The notes under the pieces: generated by a model
Told to the model about the DNA's origin: nothing
The model's database searches: none
Seen by the model: the letters and a program-made list of their open reading frames with translations, nothing else
Position numbers and translations under genes: made by a program
IMG/VR virus record: IMGVR_UViG_3300027759_000478
Span: 1 to 21,736 of that record
From: a virus
Reading direction: 5' to 3' (one strand)
DNA length: 21,736 nucleotides
In this document: one piece after another, positions 11,737-21,276 of the stretch
How the letters are laid out: every line of letters starts with the position of its first letter
How positions within the stretch are numbered: position 1 is the first letter of the stretch

Positions 11737-14052
11737 TTAGCGGATTTCCTTCCAGAATTTAGTGTAGTAAAGTGAAACGTTACCGTTTGGGTTACCTGCG
11801 GCTGATGTTGGCACTGTCATTGGACGAGCAGCGAATGTAAACACACCCTTGGCATTTTCAGCTACATTGTAGTTAGGACCAAGACCAAATGATTTTTCAA
11901 TACGATCGCCTAGTGATGCTCGACCACTACTGTTAGCTGGTGCCACAAATCCTTCGATTGGTTTAAATGCATAGTTACCAATGAGACTATTTTGGGCAGC
12001 TCGCGTCTGTATAGTATTGACTTCATATGTACCTGTGCTACCTGGATTAGTGAATGTAACGCTAGTTACTGTGCCTGTCATAGCTTGGCTACAATAAACA
12101 TTACTACCTACTATACTTTCAACGAATGTAGCCTGTGGAACGTTTGTGCCTTGCACTAGTTGTCCCATGCCAATACCTACGTTGCTGACTACTGTCATCC
12201 ATTTTTGACCACTTGCACCACCAGTGGCTACTGTGGTTGTTGTGTTTGGTGTTGCGTTTGATGTCAGCTGTCTAATAACTTTAGTTCTAGCCGTTACGCC
12301 TGCACCGTCACCACCTCTTAGATATAATTCTTTTAGCACACTGCCAGATGATACACTACCAACTGTCATGATGTTGTTAGAAGTATATGGGAATACTCCG
12401 CCGATGTTAGCTGAGAATGTAGCTACATTTGACCATAATTGGACTTGTGGCATTACTGTTGCTGATGTATCAACATACAGCATGGTGCTAGGTTGATAGG
12501 TATCCGACCATTGGTAGCCTGTTAGATAATCTTCACCTGGTATTACGAAAATACCCACTTCTAGGTTAACGTTACCTTGCACAGCCCAGTCAAATGTTTC
12601 ATGGATACCAATCACGCTGTTAGGAACGTTTTGATAAATCCTACCTGTGGTATTGACGATACCTGCGATATTACCATTGGCATTAGCAGTAAACGCTTGA
12701 CCGATCTTATCTGATGCTGAACCAAGACGTTGGAAATTAGTAGAGCCGCTACCGTTACTAACGATAGTATAGCTAACGTTGGCTACGATAGTATTAGCCC
12801 AAGTTTCAGGACCTTTGATCGTTGATTTTGCTTTAAAGCTCAAGAAAGGAGTCCATGTAGTCGGGTCGTTAAACGGTACTGGATCATCTGGAGTGGTGCT
12901 CAGATATATACCAGAATATTTAACGTCAGCTGTTTCACTGAATACCACACCAGCACCAACACGCATAGTTGGATTACCGCTGGTAACGTCAACTACACCC
13001 ACGTTGCGCTGTGCCCATGTCACTGGTAGGCTTAGGATACGACAGCTTGATGTAGTGAAACTGTTGATTGGGCGGAACTCATGCACTGTGATACGACGAC
13101 CGTCTGCTGTTTCGACACCGAGACGTATACGTCCAATAGTGCCCTGAACGTCCATCCAATATAGATTTACCTTGGTAGGATCTAATAGGAATTCGCTGGT
13201 AGTTGCGCTTAATAGTGTGTTGGTATTCCAATCACTTTGATTAACTACAGTATCTGTAACTACGCCTGAGATATCACTACGTAAGAATACCTGCATGGTT
13301 GTGCCGTTAAGACGGAAACCAAATCCATTAAGGTCATCAAAATAACCCCATTCACGGATTACGTTAGCACGACCACTGTCGCCAAATGACACTGAAGTAT
13401 AGAATAATTGTGAAACCCCTGGTTTATAAGGATGATATTGTGCCGTAGTCCTGCGTGCGATATCTCCGCTAGAACTAGTAGTAGTGTACCACATAGAACT
13501 GCCCTGTGGGTTATATGTTACTGAGCCTGCACCAACCTGACTAGTCCAATATCTATCAGCTAGATCGTAGCTATAGTGATAGTATTCACCAACGGCCTGC
13601 ATCTGACTGACCTGCATGTGTCCCCAGCTGTCAAACTGCGGAGTACCTTCAAAGAATCGGGTAAATGCAGCACCTTTGTTGTCAATGGTCATGGTATTTT
13701 CAGGTGCTTTAGCATCTGCAATACTGGTGCTAGATTGATAAACGTTAGCAGTTACACCATTTGCTGCCACTGTAGCATATAATGTACCACCGTTGCCCGC
13801 ACTGTTATAAATTCCATCAGCTGCCGCAAAGTTTGCATTACTGGTTATATTCACATACCAATTTACTGTGGCATCAGTACCGTTATAAGTACCAACTAAC
13901 GTGCCCACTGCTCCGCTTGGATAACCATAAACAGTAGAGTTTAAACTTGCCGCATTAGCTGCTAGTGTAACTACTAGATCGGTAACTAGCTTATGTCTGG
14001 TTTTCTTCCCGACACCGTCTGGTGGTAATTGAATATAATTCGTTGTGGTCAT
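11737..14052 (-). CDS. Large virion structural protein, 771 aa, lectin-like or fibre protein
   Basis: The central region (about 150-380) resembles a beta-sandwich structural domain found in marine and other phage virion proteins, recognised by a QYHPYKPGVSQLFY stretch, an EWGYFDDLNGFGFRLNG segment, a SDWN turn and a TKVNLYWMDVQGTIGRIRLG strand pair, ending in HEFRPIN and a LPVTWAQRN strand. This looks like a concanavalin-type jelly roll, so glycan binding is possible but unproven. Residues about 590-675 hold an inserted beta module (VGIGMGQLVQGTNVPQATFV...) of the type seen in neighbouring fibre proteins. No enzyme motif seen. The ATG follows AAGGAC, and a late promoter gives a 29-base leader. 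The 195-aa gene follows after 2 bases. Confidence 0.78.
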   Translation of the reverse strand: MTTTNYIQLPPDGVGKKTRHKLVTDLVVTLAANAASLNSTVYGYPSGAVGTLVGTYNGTDATVNWYVNITSNANFAAADGIYNSAGNGGTLYATVAANGVTANVYQSSTSIADAKAPENTMTIDNKGAAFTRFFEGTPQFDSWGHMQVSQMQAVGEYYHYSYDLADRYWTSQVGAGSVTYNPQGSSMWYTTTSSSGDIARRTTAQYHPYKPGVSQLFYTSVSFGDSGRANVIREWGYFDDLNGFGFRLNGTTMQVFLRSDISGVVTDTVVNQSDWNTNTLLSATTSEFLLDPTKVNLYWMDVQGTIGRIRLGVETADGRRITVHEFRPINSFTTSSCRILSLPVTWAQRNVGVVDVTSGNPTMRVGAGVVFSETADVKYSGIYLSTTPDDPVPFNDPTTWTPFLSFKAKSTIKGPETWANTIVANVSYTIVSNGSGSTNFQRLGSASDKIGQAFTANANGNIAGIVNTTGRIYQNVPNSVIGIHETFDWAVQGNVNLEVGIFVIPGEDYLTGYQWSDTYQPSTMLYVDTSATVMPQVQLWSNVATFSANIGGVFPYTSNNIMTVGSVSSGSVLKELYLRGGDGAGVTARTKVIRQLTSNATPNTTTTVATGGASGQKWMTVVSNVGIGMGQLVQGTNVPQATFVESIVGSNVYCSQAMTGTVTSVTFTNPGSTGTYEVNTIQTRAAQNSLIGNYAFKPIEGFVAPANSSGRASLGDRIEKSFGLGPNYNVAENAKGVFTFAARPMTVPTSAAGNPNGNVSLYYTKFWKEIR

Positions 14053-14086
14053 TTAAAAAGTCCTTAGTATTCTGCTATAATAGCTT

Positions 14087-14094
14087 TATTTATC
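14087..14094 (-). promoter_or_regulatory. T4-type late promoter (GATAAATA) for the 771-aa and 195-aa genes
   Basis: Minus-strand GATAAATA in the 52-base gap between the 705-aa and 771-aa genes. The predicted start near 14081 gives a 29-base leader that carries a small GCTATTATAGC palindrome. Confidence 0.7.
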
Positions 14095-14104
14095 ACAAAT
14101 AGCG

Positions 14105-16222
14105 TTAGGTTGCGTAATTCTTTTCTTGTACTGGAGTAGCAGTTATGTTATTTGTGGTAGATTTCAACAAGGTAGTTGCTGGACTAATATAGTATTGCCC
14201 TGTGGTGCGTCCTGTGGTTACCAAATATACTGTAGGTCCTGAAATTTGCCCTGCTTTACTAGTGTCGTTGTTAGCACCCCATGTTGCGCCCGACACATAA
14301 TTTTCATTGACTCTATACCAAAGCCAAGCTGTACCTGTATACACGCTGTATTCGTCATTGGTATAATAATAATTGTTGGGTAACCAACGTGCCTGTTGAT
14401 TATTTTCCCATAGCATGTCGTAGTTTATAGTAGTTCCGCTAGGGTTTGCTCCGACTAAATTACCTTTGATTTCGTAACTACCGTCGCCGCTGGTATCATA
14501 ACCAAACCCTTGAACTAGTTGAGCATTTCTGGTGCCAAATGCCAAGCTACCTTGCACTGTGTAACCTGCTGAGATGACATTACCTCGATTGATCTGTTTA
14601 AAGAACAGTTCATAGGTAGTATTGGCCCCGTCCGTGGCTAGATAGCTGTTAAATGAAATAGTACCTTGCGCCACGTAATTAAATGTTCTGAGTGCTTTAG
14701 TGTTGTCAGCAAATACTAAATTATTGATATCAGCCAGTGCAAAGTGATCAATATACACTCCACCGTCAGTGATATCATAGATCGTCTTTAATGTGGTACC
14801 TTCGTATACTACTAGTGCTCTTGTGGTGCTGCCGTTCCTGCGAACAGTTCCACTGTCAATGTCTATAGTATAAGGGCGACGCAAGGTCCATTGTATGTAT
14901 TCATATACTTGTTGTATGGTCTCAGTTCCAAAGGTGCTAGCCGTTGTCTGTGCGTCAACGATCACACTGAAATAGTAGACATTTCCGTTGATAGTTCTAG
15001 GTTGCGGTGTAGCATACCAAGTAATACTCATAGCATTCCATGGACTGGCTGTTGGAGTAATACCAGTTGAGGATATCGTGCTGTCACTGTCAACTATATT
15101 AGTATCAACTGTTGACAATATAGGAAATCTATAGGCCTGATAGGTCAAGTTTGCAAATCCAACGTCTGTCTTGCTGGCCTGCGAGAATGTGTATCCTTGT
15201 TCACGTGTATAGACGTTAAACACATTAGAAGAAGGTCTATAATCAAAATTGCCTGCGCTATAAATCTGCACGGGTTGATTCATTTGTCCTGGTACGATAG
15301 CATTAGTTGGCGCGGCATAAAGATTACCACCAGCTTGATAATACAATTGATCTTTAGGATGTATGGTTATCACGCTACCAGTGTAGGCAGCAGTGATAGT
15401 CTTAGACAATACAAATTGTGTGTTAGACACGATACTAGAAATTTTAGCACCGTAGGGTATATTTGCACCAATGACATAAGATCCTACCACTGATGTTGTA
15501 GCATCATTGATGGTGATCACATTGCTGGCTGTGACATTGGCACTTAATGTTGTTGTAGTTGTAAGTCCTTCTGATCCCAAGGATCCTAGGCTAATTATAC
15601 CTGCCCACTCTTCTGTGGTTACTCTGGTATTAATATTAGCTTTAACTGACCATCCACCGGTGCGTACGAGATTATATGTAAAATCTACATCACCGTAGAA
15701 TGTAAGATTGACTGCTGATATCGTTCCGCTGTTTACTGTAGATAATGTAAGAGAAGTGTTGCTGTCAATACTAGACACTCTGACATTAGCTCCTAGATTA
15801 TTACTTCCAGAGACATAAGCACCAACAAATACATTAGCTTGATCAAATTTAATTCCACTGGCAGTGGTTAGTGTTGTGGATGCATTTGCTCCACTACAAT
15901 TTAATACTGTAATTTTGGTAGTAGGGTTTACAGCTTTGTCGAAATTCCAACCGTTGATCATATCAAACTGCTCGTTGGTCATTGGGTTCATTGGAAATGG
16001 TAAAGGGGTTAGACTGCTGTTACTGGTCCATAATTCTTTTAATTTAGTATATAAACACTGTAGTGTAACACCGTCGGCAGTCAAATTACCTACACGGGTG
16101 AGTTTAATCAACGACCTAGTAGTATCAATTACTAGTTCCTTAGATGTGGTGGCGGTATTGGCAGCTATTTCAAAACCTAAGCTGTCTGGATCTTGTATTA
16201 AACCACCTACTGTTGCTACCAT
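14105..16222 (-). CDS. Large virion structural protein, 705 aa, with two inserted beta modules
   Basis: The scaffold fits a structural protein family I know from T4-like aquatic phages: an N-terminal ELVIDTTRSLIKL strand, VGNLTADGVTLQCLYTKLKELW (44-65), a PFPMNPMTNEQFDMINGW stretch (75-92), LVRTGGWSV (185-193), EEWAGIISLGS, YREQ and YQAYRFP elements, SITWYATPQPR, an IQQVYEYIQWTLR helix, and a C-terminal TGRTTGQYYI...NYAT end. Two segments interrupt it, residues about 103-177 and 219-289. Each has strand-rich sequence and a 'V-G-(A/S)-Y-V-x-G-x-N' core followed by an 'S-S-I-x-S-N-T' turn, so they look like inserted copies of one domain type. The function within the virion is not known. ATG with AAGGAC site and an exact late promoter. 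Confidence 0.78.
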   Translation of the reverse strand: MVATVGGLIQDPDSLGFEIAANTATTSKELVIDTTRSLIKLTRVGNLTADGVTLQCLYTKLKELWTSNSSLTPLPFPMNPMTNEQFDMINGWNFDKAVNPTTKITVLNCSGANASTTLTTASGIKFDQANVFVGAYVSGSNNLGANVRVSSIDSNTSLTLSTVNSGTISAVNLTFYGDVDFTYNLVRTGGWSVKANINTRVTTEEWAGIISLGSLGSEGLTTTTTLSANVTASNVITINDATTSVVGSYVIGANIPYGAKISSIVSNTQFVLSKTITAAYTGSVITIHPKDQLYYQAGGNLYAAPTNAIVPGQMNQPVQIYSAGNFDYRPSSNVFNVYTREQGYTFSQASKTDVGFANLTYQAYRFPILSTVDTNIVDSDSTISSTGITPTASPWNAMSITWYATPQPRTINGNVYYFSVIVDAQTTASTFGTETIQQVYEYIQWTLRRPYTIDIDSGTVRRNGSTTRALVVYEGTTLKTIYDITDGGVYIDHFALADINNLVFADNTKALRTFNYVAQGTISFNSYLATDGANTTYELFFKQINRGNVISAGYTVQGSLAFGTRNAQLVQGFGYDTSGDGSYEIKGNLVGANPSGTTINYDMLWENNQQARWLPNNYYYTNDEYSVYTGTAWLWYRVNENYVSGATWGANNDTSKAGQISGPTVYLVTTGRTTGQYYISPATTLLKSTTNNITATPVQEKNYAT

Positions 16223-16241
16223 GTCGTGTCCTTGATCTTAA

Positions 16242-16249
16242 TATTTATA
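16242..16249 (-). promoter_or_regulatory. Exact T4 late promoter (TATAAATA) for the 705-aa gene
   Basis: Minus-strand TATAAATA, identical to the T4 late consensus, 9 bases past the stop of the 949-aa gene. The predicted start near 16236 gives a 14-base leader with an AAGGAC ribosome site. Confidence 0.8.
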
Positions 16250-16257
16250 GCCAGCCG

Positions 16258-19107
16258 TTAACTGGGATTACTAAATTGCCTATCTATTTGTTGTGCTACT
16301 GTGACTGTAGTACCATTGTATGTCAAACTGGTAGATGGGCGCAGTGCTTGATAATCGTTATTTAATACCACCACATTTACCGGAGTATCAAAGGTCAAAT
16401 ATGTACCTGCTGATACTGTAGCTGATTGGCTCAGTGTGTATGTACCTGCTCCGCCCACGCCAGAACCTAAACCTACTATGGTTGTTCCTGTGCTAATTCC
16501 TGTTCCACTTACAGTTTGACCAATAGTAATATTTCCTGATAGTAACGAGCCCACTGTTAATGTAGTGGTGCTGGCACTGCCGGTCGCTGTTGTATAGGTA
16601 TAAGAATATACAGCTTGATATTTTCCAGTATTTATAGTGTCAGCAGTTATGACTAAATTGCTAACTGTAGTATTAACCGTAGTGCTACCAACATTAGCAA
16701 CACCAGCGATAGGCACCATTGGACTAGCAAAGGTATTGGCATTGTAAACGCTGACATTACTGCCATCGATGATACCTGCGATGATCAATGTTCTAACTGG
16801 TGGAAGTATTACTGTGTTACTGTTTGCTGCCGCCGATGTTTTAGCGATATTAGCCTGTGTACCAGTTTGTTGTAAGGTCAACGGAGTGTTAACAGGAGCA
16901 TTCCAATAGATGTCAAAGTTATTACCAAAGAATGACAGGCTAGATGTTGATAAAGTAATTCTGCTACCACCAGCACCAGTGCAGATCAAATGCAGGCCAC
17001 CGCTAGCGATGGTATTGTATAATATCGAACAGTTGGCTAGTTTGTTTAATGCTGTTTGTAGTGTAGCTTGGTCGGCACCTGCAACTTTGATAGCACCTTG
17101 ACCTGATCCTGCTTTAGTATAAGCAAATTGACTGTTGGTAATAGTTCCACCAGCCGTTAGTATTTCCACACAGTTAGTAAACACCATGTCATTGAGATTA
17201 ACACCTGAATTCAATACGATGTTCCCTGCGCCAAATACTCTACTGCCATCAAAGGCATAGGTAGCACTGGCTGAAGTGCTGGGATGGAATCTCCAGAAGA
17301 ATGGACTAAAACTACTGATCACGCTGTTAGTATGGATTATAGTATCGCCGGTGCCTGCATAGTAGGTCATACCTACCACGTTATCTGATGAATTATAAAA
17401 TACCTGTTCTACATTGATATCGTAGTGTTTTGGAAATTCGATAACTGTGCAGTCTAGATTTAGATATATGGGATTGGTTCCACCGTCGCCAAACTGTATT
17501 GATTGCATGATGACCTGTTGTTGAATACCTTGTTGTAGCACACTCCAACGTTCCTTGCCCAAGGCCGCGCCGCGGAAGATAGCCTTAAGTGATGCTGGGA
17601 ATGCTGAATTACCTCCAGCGATAGTGACGGTATCTAATGCCCACATACTGCCAAACTGCCAGACTGGCGCAGCTACCGCACCCGATACAAAGAATCCAAA
17701 AGCGTTGACGTTGGCCGCTGAAAATTGACTAGAGTTAGCAAGTAATCCGCCGGTAGCAGCATCGTTAACGATCATCGGTACATGTGTAGCTGAGTCAAAT
17801 ACTGTGCCTGACCCGTGCGTGTTCCAAATTTTAACAGCATTACCGACTCCACTTGTAAAAGATGTATTGGCCGCAAATGATCTATCAACTGTGTATATAC
17901 CAACACCGCCAGCGGTACCTGCCTGTTGGCTAACTATCTTAACTCCTAGGACGTTACCATAGATGGCGGCGGCATTTCCTATCACAACGTTAGCACCCAA
18001 GGTACCTGTAACTGCACCAATCTGCATGTTAGTACCTAGGATATTACCTGTGATACCTGTGGCTGTTATTGATGACATGCCGACTGCTAGACCCTTAACG
18101 CCCGGACGAGTAAAGTTGTCTGTGTTCTGTAGAACTTTTGGTGTCTGTGGTTTAGCATGCACCAGGATATTTTTACCTACAAGACTTGATCGATTGACTG
18201 GGGTCTGTATGTAATGTGCACCTGACCAATTTCCGCTGGTAGATACTCCTTGTAGCTGTGCCATGCTATGGTAAGAATTAATTCCCACATCTTGGGCGGT
18301 GCTTGGAACACCAAAGGAGACAGTTTTTCCAGCTATAAGGTTACCAAAATTTGCTGCTGTCTGCATAGATACTGTTATGTTACCATTATTATTCCAGGGA
18401 CTGCCTAATATAGGATCTATATAAATTGAACTATCATTAGCACAATAACCAGGAATAACTGTTGCTCCACTGGCTGGTGGACTGATACCTAATGTTAATT
18501 TAACATGGCCAATATTTCCTGTTTTATTATAGTAAACATTATTTGGTGTTAACCCAGCTGTTGGTTTAAATCCCCAACTAAATCCATGGCTGTGTGTTAG
18601 TGCGTCCTGCCCAGCTTCATAGATAACCGGACCTTCTAAAATCATTGGAACTTCAGCAGCTGCCGAAGCGACTCCATAAAGAACTAAGCTGTTATTTACA
18701 GTAGTGGTTAACTGTGACATATTGCTACGAATTGTACCAACAACTACGTTGGCAGCAATATATCCTGTACCAGCACCGCCTGAGCCATTGAATGGTGTAG
18801 TTGTATTAACATCTTGCACTGATATAAGGCTGATCATTTGTCCAGGACTGACTATCGTATTAGCTAGGAAAGAAGGGTCTGATTCACTACTACCTGCTAT
18901 TTTGTACAAGACAGCTAGACTAACGTTGTTACTTGAATTTTGTGTTAATAGCTGTGTCCATCCCACACTAGTATAAGACGCCACCACGTTGGCAGATATC
19001 ATAGCCAACAAAAGGTCATTGGCCTGATATGTTGGCATACCTACACTTATGAGTCCTAGACCATTACCAATGGTATAGTTAGTAGTCCAATCTCGGATTT
19101 GTGGCAT
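16258..19107 (-). CDS. Large fibre-like virion protein, 949 aa
   Basis: Probable fibre or baseplate-associated protein. The N-terminal 200 residues contain a SVGMPTYQANDLLLAMISAN stretch, like a beta domain common in phage and bacterial surface proteins ('p.gv..GD.Ll..i...'), with HGFSWGFKPT near 175. The middle (about 430-680) carries elements of a known marine-phage virion family: a GFFVSGAVAAPVWQFGSMWALD stretch, ALGKERWSVLQQG, an IQFGDGGTNPIYLNLD segment, IEFPKHYD, SFSPFFWRFHPS, then repeated short strands as in a right-handed beta-helix. Two beta modules appear inserted: at about 349-429 (interrupting a G-M-S-S / V-K-I-W-N scaffold) and 839-905 (a G-Q-T-V-S-G-T-G-I-S-T-G-T-T repeat type). 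No catalytic motif recognised; the beta-helix part could in principle act on a glycan. ATG with an AAGGTG site and late promoter. Confidence 0.77.
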   Translation of the reverse strand: MPQIRDWTTNYTIGNGLGLISVGMPTYQANDLLLAMISANVVASYTSVGWTQLLTQNSSNNVSLAVLYKIAGSSESDPSFLANTIVSPGQMISLISVQDVNTTTPFNGSGGAGTGYIAANVVVGTIRSNMSQLTTTVNNSLVLYGVASAAAEVPMILEGPVIYEAGQDALTHSHGFSWGFKPTAGLTPNNVYYNKTGNIGHVKLTLGISPPASGATVIPGYCANDSSIYIDPILGSPWNNNGNITVSMQTAANFGNLIAGKTVSFGVPSTAQDVGINSYHSMAQLQGVSTSGNWSGAHYIQTPVNRSSLVGKNILVHAKPQTPKVLQNTDNFTRPGVKGLAVGMSSITATGITGNILGTNMQIGAVTGTLGANVVIGNAAAIYGNVLGVKIVSQQAGTAGGVGIYTVDRSFAANTSFTSGVGNAVKIWNTHGSGTVFDSATHVPMIVNDAATGGLLANSSQFSAANVNAFGFFVSGAVAAPVWQFGSMWALDTVTIAGGNSAFPASLKAIFRGAALGKERWSVLQQGIQQQVIMQSIQFGDGGTNPIYLNLDCTVIEFPKHYDINVEQVFYNSSDNVVGMTYYAGTGDTIIHTNSVISSFSPFFWRFHPSTSASATYAFDGSRVFGAGNIVLNSGVNLNDMVFTNCVEILTAGGTITNSQFAYTKAGSGQGAIKVAGADQATLQTALNKLANCSILYNTIASGGLHLICTGAGGSRITLSTSSLSFFGNNFDIYWNAPVNTPLTLQQTGTQANIAKTSAAANSNTVILPPVRTLIIAGIIDGSNVSVYNANTFASPMVPIAGVANVGSTTVNTTVSNLVITADTINTGKYQAVYSYTYTTATGSASTTTLTVGSLLSGNITIGQTVSGTGISTGTTIVGLGSGVGGAGTYTLSQSATVSAGTYLTFDTPVNVVVLNNDYQALRPSTSLTYNGTTVTVAQQIDRQFSNPS

Positions 19108-19128
19108 TAGAAATTCACCTTATTTGCA

Positions 19129-19136
19129 TATTTATC
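19129..19136 (-). promoter_or_regulatory. T4-type late promoter (GATAAATA) for the 949-aa gene
   Basis: Minus-strand GATAAATA in the 30-base gap after the 712-aa gene stop. The predicted start near 19123 gives a 16-base leader. Same spacing to the ATG as the late boxes at 1658 and 16242 within 2 bases. Confidence 0.72.
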
Positions 19137-19137
19137 G

Positions 19138-21276
19138 CTATAATACACTGTAACTTGCTCCTGATATTGATGTACCTATATAAGTTAAATTCTTAGTATA
19201 AGTGTATGGTAATGCAGATCCATATAAAGCTATAGATGTTATTAAATTATTGTCGTAGGTAAATGATTTAGTGATGGTCAACGGTCCTGGAACTGAATAA
19301 ACAACATTTGATATGAGAGTTCCTAATCTATTAATTATAAAAGGATATGCTGATAAATTCTGTGCTATAGTCTCATAGGTTGGAGTAACGGCAGCAAACA
19401 CACCAGTTAGTTGACTACCATTGCCAACAAAATACTGTGCTGTGATATTACCTGATATGATAGCTGTGTTACTGACTATTGTATTGGCTGTTGCTGTGCC
19501 TGCTACTATCTCGTTTTGATTAACTATCTCGGTGTTGACTGTGGTGGTAGTACCAGTAACAGTTAGATTACCAGTAACTGTAAGGCTGCCAATATTGCCA
19601 CTGTAAGCTGGCAATGATGTTTGTAGATTAGCTGCGACCGAGGTTCCGCCCACCGATAAATTACCATTAGATATCGTTAGTGGCACACCGCCAAGATAGA
19701 TTGTATTACCGCTGACATAGATGTCTTTCCATTGACGTGTGGGACTTCCTAGGCTATAAGTTAAATTGGCGTTTGGAATTACGTTTCCAGCAACACCTGT
19801 GGTCAAGTAACTTAAAGTTTGAACATTAGAATAAGATACTGGTATGCCAGTTAGTTGGCTGCCATTACCAAATAAGTATTGTGCTGTGACGTTACCATTG
19901 ACTGCCACATTACTACTAATAACAGCACCTGATACAGTTAAATTAGCACCAGTGATAGCACCAGCATAAGTTGGTAGATATGTAGCTACTTGAACGTTAC
20001 TGTAAGAAGTTATCCCTTGTGATGATAGGTATGCTACTAAATTTACATTACTATACGCACTGGCTCGTAAGTTACCAATCTGTGCTTGTTGTTGGTATGC
20101 ATTGGCTTGCAGAACCGTAACGTTGGCTTGCATTGACACTGTGTTGGCAAAAGCATTTTCCATGTCAACCATGTTGACATTACCAACGTTACCGTAGTAA
20201 GTTGGCAAGTATTGATACAATGCTGATGTATCATAAACTACTGAAACTGCACCTACCGCAATATGACGAACGTCAACAATGTCTGTGGTCAATGGTGTTT
20301 CAGTAAATCTAATCTGATTGTTATTAATAATATCGTAAGCAGTAAATGGTTGTTGCATGGTACCATTGATGCTGACCATCACACCAGTGGTAGTAGAATT
20401 TGATGTCAACGTAAATGTATTAGCAGCCCCATCTGGTGTGATGATGTCTGATGTGATTACCGCTTCACCTGGGATTATCCAGTTAGTTCCATCAAAGTAT
20501 TCTATACTATCTCTACTGGTGTTGAATCGAGTAAACCCAACCTGTGCATTTGTTGGCCTATTTGCGTCATTACCTACAGGTAATCCAACTGCTAGATTTC
20601 CACCAAATTGCACTGTGCCGTTGCCTGTTGGACTGATGTAGATATTACCATCAAGGAATGCAGTGCTGATAGTTGTGTTACTGAATGTAATATTACCAAC
20701 ACTGGTTGCGGCTGGTAGACCGAATTGTCCAGAGTAAACAGCACCACTGATATAAACACTGTTGCCTGTAAAGCTAATTGGTTGGTTGCTGGCATTGTAA
20801 GGTGTATTATTACTATTAAAGTTTAAGATACCTGATTGATAGTCAAACACCCATAGGTCGTTGTTGCCGCTACCTGTAGCAAATACCTGTGTGCCTTTGG
20901 TTAATACATTACCTGCTTGTCCGCTTGGACTGATATAAACTTTGATCTGATATGTTGATCCGAATTCTGGTGGTATCCAGAATGTTCTACCTGTTTGCCA
21001 AGTCAATGTTGGTGTCGGAATACCTGCTGTGCTGGTACATTCTACAGGTAAGGTAGTTGGATAAACTGTTACGACACTGCTGTTACTGCCAGGAATAACA
21101 TTGGCGATCAGACTAGCCTGTTGTAAGATCTTATCACCACGTAATAATAGTGGACTTGGATTTGGTTCGTTGGTTGCGTCAATGTTGCCAGAGATATCAG
21201 TCTTGGCTGCACCATAGACTATCTTCTTCCAAAGATAATCTACTTTTTGACTATCTGATGCGCTTTGTATAGGCAT
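19138..21276 (-). CDS. Large fibre-like virion protein, 712 aa
   Basis: The N-terminal domain (1-180) fits a family seen in marine T4-like phages: DSQKVDYLWKKIVYGAAKTD (8-27), PLLLRGDKILQQ (42-53), TWQTGRTFWIPPEFGSTYQI (92-111), then GSGNNDLWVFDYQSGILNF. It probably attaches the fibre. Residues about 240-347 are the module shared with the 1032-aa protein (R-P-T..., IEYFDGTNWIIPG, SINGTMQQP, IVDVRHI). The rest is repetitive: several YSNVQ...YLPTY units (about 400-520), a LGSPTRQWKDIYVSGN motif typical of phage fibres, and two copies of AQY..GNGSQLTG. The last 60 residues (SAYPFIINRLGT to the end) are a distinct tail with Tyr/Thr-rich strands. Its ATG overlaps the stop of the upstream structural gene (TAATG), and no late box was seen at the junction, so it is likely cotranscribed. 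Confidence 0.78.
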   Translation of the reverse strand: MPIQSASDSQKVDYLWKKIVYGAAKTDISGNIDATNEPNPSPLLLRGDKILQQASLIANVIPGSNSSVVTVYPTTLPVECTSTAGIPTPTLTWQTGRTFWIPPEFGSTYQIKVYISPSGQAGNVLTKGTQVFATGSGNNDLWVFDYQSGILNFNSNNTPYNASNQPISFTGNSVYISGAVYSGQFGLPAATSVGNITFSNTTISTAFLDGNIYISPTGNGTVQFGGNLAVGLPVGNDANRPTNAQVGFTRFNTSRDSIEYFDGTNWIIPGEAVITSDIITPDGAANTFTLTSNSTTTGVMVSINGTMQQPFTAYDIINNNQIRFTETPLTTDIVDVRHIAVGAVSVVYDTSALYQYLPTYYGNVGNVNMVDMENAFANTVSMQANVTVLQANAYQQQAQIGNLRASAYSNVNLVAYLSSQGITSYSNVQVATYLPTYAGAITGANLTVSGAVISSNVAVNGNVTAQYLFGNGSQLTGIPVSYSNVQTLSYLTTGVAGNVIPNANLTYSLGSPTRQWKDIYVSGNTIYLGGVPLTISNGNLSVGGTSVAANLQTSLPAYSGNIGSLTVTGNLTVTGTTTTVNTEIVNQNEIVAGTATANTIVSNTAIISGNITAQYFVGNGSQLTGVFAAVTPTYETIAQNLSAYPFIINRLGTLISNVVYSVPGPLTITKSFTYDNNLITSIALYGSALPYTYTKNLTYIGTSISGASYSVL
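19403..19897 (-). repeat. Two copies of the AQY-GNGSQLTG fibre repeat
   Basis: DNA units at about 19403-19453 and 19847-19897 are closely similar and encode VTAQYLFGNGSQLTG and ITAQYFVGNGSQLTG. This unit is common in repetitive phage fibres. Confidence 0.6.

Noticed and set aside
15864-16235. Plus-strand open frame of 123 codons antisense to the start of the 705-aa gene
   Set aside because: Composition looks like a shadow frame, it overlaps the late promoter region of the opposite strand, and it has no supporting signals.
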